Shown piece by piece: positions 56,650-64,000 of a stretch of DNA of 64,000 bases. The notes below the pieces were generated by a model. That model was not told where the DNA came from. It searched no databases and worked only from the letters and a program-made list of their open reading frames with translations. The stretch spans positions 15,055,043 through 15,119,042 of the forward strand of contig NC_079893.1 in NCBI RefSeq assembly GCF_024868665.1, read 5' to 3'. A program made the position numbers and the translations under genes. Numbering within the stretch: position 1 is the first letter of the stretch; every line of letters begins with the position of its first letter. Origin of the DNA: Triplophysa rosa. Taxonomy: Eukaryota > Chordata > Actinopteri > Cypriniformes > Nemacheilidae.

Positions 56650-56740
56650 CACACATAGACATAGAGACACACACACACACACGGATGCCACACACACACA
56701 CACACACACAACACACACACACGTACGTACACAGACAAGT

Positions 56741-56775
<35 letters not shown>
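56650..56775 (+). repeat. (AC)n microsatellite
   Basis: AC tracts with GT and CG interruptions directly after the hAT right flank. Confidence 0.92.
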
Positions 56776-57640
56776 CAGTGAGAGCACACATTTAGGATAA
56801 AGGAGAGAGAAGCACAGGTCAAATATAACAGACTATAAATTCCTATATGCAATATTAATTAAGTAAAACTTTAAAATTCTAAAGCAGCCCCCCCGGTCAG
56901 GCAGATAGTGCAAAAACAGTATGCAAACGGTGGCGAGGAACCCAAAACTCTAATCGAGAAAAAAAACCTCAGGAGAACCCAGGCCCAACCAGGGGATTCC
57001 AGTTCCCCTCTGGCAAAAGCTGCTGCCTCTGCACAAGCTCCAGAGAACTTGCACAACAAGGCTAAATAAAATAAATAAACTTAATAATAAAATAAATTAT
57101 AGTTTAAGATTATCATTAATAATCTAATAGCATTTGAAATTTTGTGGTGAAGACATGTCAAGAGACCGCGTCCTTCTTTATCCAGCTCTATCATCTCAGC
57201 TCTTGTCAGGTCCCCACTTCCCATTCTCCCTCTACCATCAGGTCAGGCCATGAACTGCATCCTGCTCGCTGTGGTAACCTTGGAACAATGAGACAAGACT
57301 GGCTGAGAGTAGAGTACTGTTCTGTACTCTTTGATGCAACAAGTACATCAGTTGTGTTTTTGGTTCCGGTTGATCTAACTAATGCAGCCTAAACCCTCTG
57401 AAGATTTATATTATGGAAGAGTAGTGTATGCAAGATTAAAAAGATGCGTCTTTAGTCTAGATTTAAACTGACAGAGTGTGTCTGCCTCCCGGACAGTGCA
57501 GGGAAGACTATTCCAAAGTTTAGGCGCTAGATAGGAAAAGGATCTACCACCTGCACTTGATTTTGAAATTCTAGGTATTACCAACTGACAGGATGCCTTT
57601 TAGACTAAATTTTGGTCCTAAATTTAGCCATAATTCTTAC

Positions 57641-57931
57641 CGTGGTGACCTTATATTTCCTCCTCTTAGGGATGCGGAAAATTTGGTCCAGACTTCCACT
57701 GGCCATCAGTATTCCCTGCTTGGTAAAGTGGGTAAACCTCCGGCCATAGCTATAGTAGTAAATCAAAAAATCTAAATCTTGCTGCCCCAGATTACTGCTA
57801 ATATCTTGAATTTCTCTATACTTTTTTCTAACGTTATTCATAGCACAGTTTGAACTGTGTTCGCTGTTCAGCGCTACTTTTTGGTTAAGAAATAATGGAT
57901 TTTCCAGCCATATAGCAAACAACCTGAACAT
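57641..57931 (-). CDS. Unassigned ORF, possible exon
   Basis: An open frame contains KKYREIQDISSNLGQQDLDF and RRFTHFTKQGILMASGSLDQ, with a good donor ACCACG|GTAAGA at its end (exon end 57641). Acceptor candidates upstream are weak and none is in phase with the start exon at 58517. Family not recognised. Confidence 0.25.
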
Positions 57932-58493
57932 TACGCACTCGCATCAATGCGACCGTATGAAATTTTACCTCGCATGTTATCAAAAAAATGAGCAGTCTAG
58001 AGCCCTGTGGTGTCCAACATCAGATTTATTCAGAGTGAAGGGCACCTACTGAAAGTGGCATGACTTTAACTTTTAAGATTCAGGGGACTAACAGTTATGC
58101 AGTTTTCATTCCAGTAAAAAAACTCCAGCAGGTGATATATTAGTTCATCAGTGAACGTATTCAACGTTAATTAAAAACACTTCACAACACTCAAGACATC
58201 CACAGTTTCCCCGTATAACGTTACGTGACACTGCAACCCTCGTCTTTATTTGTGAGAGCGCAACTTTGAAAACTGCCATTTTAATAATAGTGTTAATCGG
58301 GCTAGCTAACGTTAGTCAGCGTTATGTTCTTTTTACCCGGCAATAGTTAGAACCCCGACACAACGTAAAACATTGCTTACTTTAACAACACTAAGTTGTT
58401 AAGACTAACTGAAGTAGTTTATGGTTTTAACAGATTATTACATATATATAATTACATTTATAATCAACGGTTATCTCTGGAAAATATTCTTAC

Positions 58494-58517
58494 CGCTGTC
58501 TCTGTATGAGCGGCCAT
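58494..58517 (-). CDS. Candidate start exon (8 codons), unknown gene
   Basis: AGAAGATGG gives a good initiation context at 58517. Eight codons (MAAHTETA) run into a canonical donor, GCG|GTAAGA. The upstream bases are CpG-containing. No in-phase second exon could be linked, because transposons occupy the next 4 kb on the minus-strand side. Confidence 0.3.
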
Positions 58518-58699
58518 CTTCTGCTTCTTGGTTTTTATGGCGCGTTTCCAATAGTGTTGTTTTAACATATTTTGTGGTTGCATGTGATTTGGACAATTTC
58601 AAGTTACGCCCCCTTCCCAGTTACGCCCCTCTCTTGCAGTCCGCAGACAGACCCCTCTCCTTTCGCACGCCTCTGAGCTTTCAAGTGTACAACTTAGTT

Positions 58700-60700
58700 T
58701 TGCAAAGGGATGGGGGTTTATCGCGAACGTAGTAGCAAAAGTCAAGGCGGGAAGATTTGAAACTGCAGTGACAGATTTGAAAAGTTGTAGATGCCTATTT
58801 GTGGTTGCAATTCAAATCTGAATCTAGGAAAATGTGTAAATATGTGCTATACATTTGTGCACTCACACACATCATCAACACCTCCCTGCTCACCGGCACC
58901 TTTCCATCCACATTCAAACAGGCCCAGGTCACACCCCTACTGAAGAAACCCACATTGGACCCCTCTACTACCGACAGTTACAGACCTGTCTCTCTGCTCC
59001 CATTTATTGCAAAAACACTTGAAAGGGCAGCTTTCAACCAGGTGTCGTCCTACCTATCCCAGAACAAACTACTGGATGACAAGCAGTCTGGCTTCAAAAC
59101 AAACCACTCCACTGAGACTGCACTGCTATCGGTCACAAGCACTGCGGCTAGCCAAGGCAGAATCTAAATCCTCGGTCCTGATTCTGCTAGACCTATCTGC
59201 AGCATTTGACACTGTCGATCACCAGATACTGCTAGCAACCCTGTCATCTCTAGGAATCTCAGGCTGTCCTCTCCGCTGGTTCAAATCCTACCTCTCTGGC
59301 AGATCCTTCAGGGTGTCATGGAGGGGCTCGCTGTCCACTACTCACCACATGATCACTGGGGTCCTTCAGGGATCGGTGCTTGGACCGCTGCTTTTTTCGA
59401 TCTACACGACATCCTTGGGACCCATCATACGGGCACACGGCTTCTCCTATCACTGTTATGCTGACGACACCCAGATCTACATCTCGTTTCACCCAGACGA
59501 TACCACTGTAGCAGCTCGCATTACAGCCTGCCTAGAGGACATCTCGGCTTGGATGAAAGAAAATCACCTCCAGCTGAACCCGGCCAAGACAGAACTACTC
59601 GTGTTTCCGGCACACCCCACGGTGCAGCACGATCTCACCATCCAACTTGGAAATACCACAATCACTCCTTCCAAAACAGCCAGGAACCTCGGAGTCATAT
59701 TTGATGAACAGCTGTCCTTCAATGATCACATTGCAAAGACAATGCGGTCATGCCGATAGGCCTTATTCAACATTAGAAAGGTTAGACCCTATCTCACTGA
59801 GCATGCGGCACAACTCCTTGTCCAGGCCCTGGTAATCTCAAGGTTGGACTACTGCAATGCTCTCCTTGCTGGTCTTCCTGCAAAGGCTATCAAACCGCTC
59901 CAGCTGGTCCAGAACGGGTTCATGTGACGCCCCTTTTCATCTCCCTCCACTGGCTACTGGTTGAAGCCCGTATCAGATTCAAGTCACTAATGCTTGCCTA
60001 CAGGACTATCACTGGATCTGCACCGACATACTTTCACACCCTCCTACACTCCTACACCCCATCAAGATCCCTGCATTCAGCAAACCAGCGGCGTCTTGTA
60101 CTGCCTTCCCATAAGGGCAGTAAATCGCTTTCCCGCTCATTCTCCTTCACAACTCCTTCCTGGTGGAACATTCTTCCTAATTCGGTCCGGTTAACCACAT
60201 CTCTCACAACATTCAAAAAACTACTTAAAACCCATCTCTTTTGTGAATACTTGACAGACAAATGAAAAAAAACCTAACCCTCTCTCTTTCTCTCAACAGG
60301 TAGTGGTCTAGCTTTTGTTGAAACTAGTAACTTTGTATTGGCACCTATTGCATTATTGCTCCTGTATGACATATCGTTTATTGCTCCTTAAACTCTTTAT
60401 AAGTCGCTTTGGATAAAAGCGTCTGCTAAATGAGTAAATGTAAATGTGTCTGCCAATGTATTTTGTAAATGGCAGTTTACACATTTGTGATTATTTTTCT
60501 GCAACTTCAAATTCAGAAGACAGATTTATGAGTTTTGTCCACGAGTGCAAATCTCAACGTTCAACTTCAGTTTTTTATTTTACAAGGTTTCACATTGTGG
60601 CTGTGAGTGTACATTTTAGTGTACAGGTACACATACTTTACAAGCTCCCAAATTAAAATCTACATGCTCTCAAGTTTTGCAACTGATTTATCTTCATAAA
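58700..60700 (+). repeat. Dispersed repeat, second copy, split by an L2 LINE
   Basis: The left part (58740-58856) and right part (60450-60690) match 7300-7700 reverse-complemented, for example CAATTCAAATCTGAATCTAGG and CTGCAACTTCAAATTCAGAAG. The copy at 7.3 kb has no LINE, which dates the LINE insertion after the repeat. Confidence 0.65.
58859..60445 (+). mobile_element. L2-type LINE, 5'-truncated reverse transcriptase and 3' tail
   Basis: It encodes the RT core in three frames: VTPLLKKPTLDPSTTDSYRP, then LILLDLSAAFDTVDHQILL, GVLQGSVLGPLLFSIYT and YADDTQIY (catalytic box FADD/YADD), ENHLQLNPAKTELL, and finally SLHWLLVEARIRFKSLMLAY. It ends GTCGCTTTGGATAAAAGCGT followed by AAATGAGTAAATGTAAATG, the L2 tail. 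The N-terminal endonuclease is missing. Frameshifts near 59160 and 59760 make it inactive. Confidence 0.9.
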
Positions 60701-61322
60701 CAACCCCACAGATGACGGAAAGTTAGCAAAAAACAAAGCACGCCCATTTAGAAAGATGATATGATTGGTCAGTTTTACTGTCACTCAAAATTAATCTCTC
60801 CCATTGATTTACTGTAGTGTCAGCCAGCCATATGCTACTAGAAGGTGTGCCAACTATGGAATGCAAACAGGGACAATACCTATAATGAGAATTTGGACGC
60901 TTCAACATGAAAATTTTAAATGTGACTTTTTGTTCCGTGTAAACGCGAACGTTTCCATCATCTTTACGCAAAGTTTTTGGGTGTGTTATTTGAAGACACG
61001 ATCGTTTGTCTCGCCATAACGCAATATTTTTGCCCGTGTTTTTTGTTACGTGTTTACACAAACGTTTTTGTCGTGTAAACAGGTCATTTTTGAGCGCGTC
61101 ATATTTTGACTTTTATTTTGATGTGTGACATACTAATCTTTCTGTTTTAGTTGAACTGCTGCCAATTTGAGATCAATAAATAAATTTGAATCCATAATTA
61201 TATATCGCTGTTATTTTATTGCTTTTTCTCTCACGTCTTTTGTGGTATATTTATATTCTATCCAGTGTTGTATGGTGTATAACTTACATGTATATTTACG
61301 TTTTTATATACAACTTAAAGGT
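60701..61322. other. No gene recognised
   Basis: AT-rich sequence with no supported coding exon. Confidence 0.4.
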
Positions 61323-61330
61323 CACTGCAC

Positions 61331-62825
61331 CAGGGGCGTAGCCAGAACTTTTTTTTAGAGGTGGCCAGGTAAGACCCAGTGATTTTATTAGGGTGAGTAA
61401 AAAAAACAGACAGAAATTCTTTAACTTCTACATTAATTTACACCAATTCTTCATTACACATAGTTTGCTGGTCAAAAACATACACGAAGAACGTCAAGTA
61501 AACAATTTATCTGCAATGCTTTCATGTGCTAACATTATTTTAAAATAATTTGCTAGCTATCATTTGCAGTAAGTTAGCATTATTTATAGAAAATAAACAT
61601 TGCAGTACCCCAAATTAAACTTTCGCGAAAATATAATTAATGAATGAAATCCAGTTAAACAAGACTGATTTCATTACACCGGCTGCACCAGCTGTGTGCA
61701 AGTTACAACTTAGCCTACTGTAGTTTTGACTTAAACGGGCACTAAGTTACAACTTACGCACTACATAATATTTTTGAGTTTCACCATTCAACTTAGTTGA
61801 AGCATAATGTTACGTATAAACTAAATATTTACAGAAGCCTCCTATCAGGAATAACTGTAGGAATAAAATAGCATACTCTCTGAACTAACAGAATAAGCTC
61901 TTGTTTCACTCGACATTCTTCAATGATTTACACACATGATAATGCTGACATTTACAGTCACTTTCCTTTTAAAATATGTGATGACATTTCATTTTTGACC
62001 GCTCTAACACGAACCGTCCTAGCGCGATCCGTGTGTGTATATATGCCTGTGTTGTGCACGTCAAAATGAAATAATTGTCTTTTTATTTAATTGGCGGTTG
62101 GCAGTAAAATGAAATCACCCATATTGCATGTCATTTATTATTGCATTAAGTAGGCTGTATTGTTTTAAACAGCATTTGTTTATTAATCTACTTTTAAATA
62201 TGTTATTCATGAAAGGTAGTATTCTATATACCGTTTTTACCGTTATTATGTGAGGTAAAATAAGTTTAAATCCAGAATGTTTTGAAATTCACAACATTTC
62301 AACAACTTTTTTTCACGAATTTACAGGCTGCTATTGGACTGTTGAAGACTACGCATTACTTTACGGAGAGCATACGAACTAGCTATGTTCTGCTTTAAGT
62401 TAAGACCAAATGGTGCAACCGAATAACATACAGATTTAGTTACAAACTAGCTAGTACTGGTTACTAAGCCTCTAGTGTGGACTTTACGTTCATGAAGAGA
62501 AAGAACTTACGAATGGCTGGTGCAACCCTACCCTGATCCTTCTGCTCGCGATGAACTTCTATGGTACGCAGACAGTGCACTGTCACGAAGCGAAGAGGTT
62601 AGCACTAGCAGCTGTTCAGCTAATAGCGCTCAGACTGTTTGCGTCAGTGCGTCAGCGTATGACATCATATTAACGCTTCATCATATCAGTGCATACGCTA
62701 AATGATCTGCGCAGCACTCCGTAAACTCCGACACGCATCTTAAAACTGCTTCGCACAACAGAGGTGGCCAGATAGGTGGCCATCCATCATTCAGGGGTAG
62801 CCGTGGCCATGTAGCTACGCCCCTG
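61331..62825 (+). mobile_element. Non-autonomous hAT (1495 bp) with a nested TIR element
   Basis: Perfect termini CAGGGGCGTAGC and GCTACGCCCCTG. CACTGCAC flanks it exactly at 61323-61330 and 62826-62833. Both ends carry AGGTGGCCA motifs. A TTGCACCAGC-family element is nested at 61683-62527. Confidence 0.93.
61683..62527 (-). mobile_element. TIR element (TTGCACCAGC family), copy 2, nested
   Basis: Reverse complement of the 23867-24711 element over most of its length, with GCTGCACCAGC and GCTGGTGCAAC ends. Identity is clear but divergent, and internal indels are present. Confidence 0.7.
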
Positions 62826-63034
62826 CACTGCACACACGCTGTATATTACAGCCTATAACATCACTTATGTCTTATATAAGTTTTAATTCTGAATTTTAAA
62901 GATGTTGCCAAATAAAATGTATAAAGGGTTTAAACGATGTTTTTCATGCTTCAATGTAACCATTATGTCCAATATGCAGATATGTGGATAAGGGAGCATT
63001 ATTTATTACAATTATTTATGTAATACAGTTCAAA

Positions 63035-63338
63035 GTAGGGAAGGAAGGAGGCTGGAACCGGCGAACATTCAAAAACTTTAATCAAAATAAACAAACAATA
63101 ACACAGAAGTAAAAGGGCCGACAGCCACCTCACAGTAGACTGCCGGCAACACAAACATAAATAAAACTGAACACATGTCCAGGCCCTGTCCTCTCTCGTC
63201 CATAGTCCTGTCGCTCATCCTCTTATGCTCCCGATCTCCTCCGTGAGAGATGCGGGACCGGTGTGCGCACAGCTGATTCCCACTATCACTCACCCCGCCT
63301 CGTTGCCTCACGGCTCTCGTCCCGCCTTCCTCATTACA
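63035..63338 (-). mobile_element. Solo LTR, Gypsy-like (about 304 bp)
   Basis: On the minus strand it starts TGTAATGAGGAAGGCGGGAC, has ATTAAAG near the end, and finishes GCCGGTTCCAGCCTCC and TCCCTAC. The layout fits a short Gypsy LTR. No matching target duplication was found. Confidence 0.55.
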
Positions 63339-63865
63339 ATTTAGTACTGCCCTGAACAATTATTTCACATATAGTCCACAACACAGAATAATGACTAAAT
63401 TTATAAAAATAACCCCGTTTAAAAGTTTACATATTGCATGATGTACCTGGACAATCAATTATAGTTTTTGTGTTGTCTGACTGTTGTTTAAGAGTTTCTT
63501 GTTTGTCATGAGCCATTTAACTTGTACACTGATCTTCAGAGAAATCCTCCAGGTCCTGCACAGTCTTTGATTTTAAGCATCTTCTGCATGTCTGACCTCT
63601 GTCACTCTGATGTTGAGATGATCTTTACACACTGACATATAATAGTTGTGTATGAGTGATTGTTGTCAGTCTATAAAGATGAATCTAACATTGTATGGTC
63701 ACAGCTGGACATTGGTCAAACATGCAGAAAATGCTTAAAAATCAAAGCAAAGTTTAATGGACCAGGACAAACAAGAAACCCTTAAGAAACAACTATCATA
63801 CAACCACACACACTGTCATTGATTTTCCAGGTAACATTGTACAGTATTAATAACCAGGTGTATGT
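63339..63865. other. No gene recognised
   Basis: Non-coding sequence up to the terminal repeat at 63866. Confidence 0.35.
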
Positions 63866-64000
63866 AAGTAGTATATATGGGGGACATAGTGTCAAAATGA
63901 TTGACAGGTATGATTGATGGGGTCATTGACCTTTGCAGAGGGGGGGGGGAGGGGTGAATTACTTCCGGACCACCCACGTTGCGAGGGACCGCCCACTTGC
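63866..64000 (-). repeat. Inverted copy of the 48.56-48.78 kb GC-rich repeat
   Basis: AAGTAGTATATAT, then CATAGTGTCAAAATGATTGA, a G-homopolymer, TGAATTACTTCCGGACCACC, and GCGAGGGACCGCCCAC up to the window edge. It is the reverse complement of the 48.6-48.8 kb block and runs out of the window. Confidence 0.8.

Larger units (their letters stand above)
54795..57590 (+). repeat. Unclassified fish dispersed repeat, split by a hAT
   Basis: The left part (CAACTTTATTTATATAGCGC; CAAAGCAGCTGTACATGAGA) and right part (GGCGAGGAACCCAAAACTC; GCGTCTTTAGTCTAGATTTA; CTGCCTCCCGGACAGTGCAG) belong to one dispersed repeat commonly seen in fish genomes. The hAT at 54986-56642 interrupts it. Its class is not certain from sequence alone. 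Confidence 0.5.

Overview
This is vertebrate nuclear DNA, almost certainly from a teleost and most plausibly a cyprinid. It is AT-rich and has split genes with GT-AG introns. It also has the dense layered mix of hAT elements with 8-bp target duplications, palindromic MITEs, L2-type LINEs, Gypsy elements and (CA)n/(TA)n arrays usual in zebrafish-like genomes. There are no bacterial operons, CRISPR arrays or ribosomal genes. Two assembly gaps are present (9709-10109 and 45499-45598), plus a single N at 41299.

Four host loci can be read with confidence. (1) A complete seven-exon microtubule-associated protein gene of the MAP1 family, best matched to map1s, lies on the minus strand (40040 down to 33368); the exons sum to exactly 1296 codons. 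(2) A complete seven-exon interferon-induced protein 44-like gene (TLDc plus P-loop GTPase) lies on the minus strand (30841 down to 27186), 447 codons. A second copy (18108 down to 17081) keeps only exons 1-3, and a decayed third copy survives as a pseudo-exon near 18.87 kb. ISRE-like sites lie upstream of both main copies. (3) A four-coding-exon plus-strand gene (20623-22285) encodes a 322-residue SGNH/GDSL-fold protein whose catalytic histidine position is a tyrosine. (4) Glycerol kinase exon 1 (6975-6895, minus) has no other exon visible in the window. An orphan slc25a25-type EF-hand exon (12246-12482, minus) and several orphan exon-like stretches are also present.

Layout: 0-3 kb, a zinc-knuckle gag fragment at the edge and a pair of inverted hAT MITEs. 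3.4-5.1 kb, hAT ends with an LTR. 6.9 kb, gk exon 1. 7.3-9.0 kb, a repeat and a complete non-autonomous hAT with a BED-finger remnant. 9.2-12.2 kb, repeats and a gap. 12.2 kb, the orphan EF-hand exon. 12.7-14 kb, an L2 tail split by an LTR insertion. 14.8-16.5 kb, MITE and simple repeats. 16.5-19 kb, truncated IFI44 cluster. 20-22.3 kb, SGNH gene. 22.4-23.87 kb, a long telomere-like minisatellite that abuts a MITE. 27-31.5 kb, complete IFI44. 33.4-40 kb, map1s. 40.5-41.9 kb, a MITE fused to a duplicated map1s fragment and a GC-rich block. 42.6-45.1 kb, MITEs. 45.4-48.3 kb, unassigned minus-strand reading frames with tandem acidic IDLT (SUMO-interaction-like) motifs. 48.5-48.8 kb, a GC-rich terminal-type repeat matched in inverted orientation at 63.87-64.0 kb. 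49.2-53.8 kb, a Gypsy element with its target duplication and a nested hAT. 54.8-62.8 kb, hAT and L2 elements. 63.0-63.3 kb, a solo LTR.

The host genes do not form a pathway: IFI44 is an interferon-response protein, MAP1S is a microtubule and autophagy adaptor, and GK is metabolic. What links the window is heavy remodelling by transposons, including truncation of one IFI44 copy, a hAT in an intron of the other, and duplication of an internal map1s segment. The least explained parts are the 45.4-48.8 kb block, the SGNH gene with its adjoining minisatellite, and the map1s fragment duplication.
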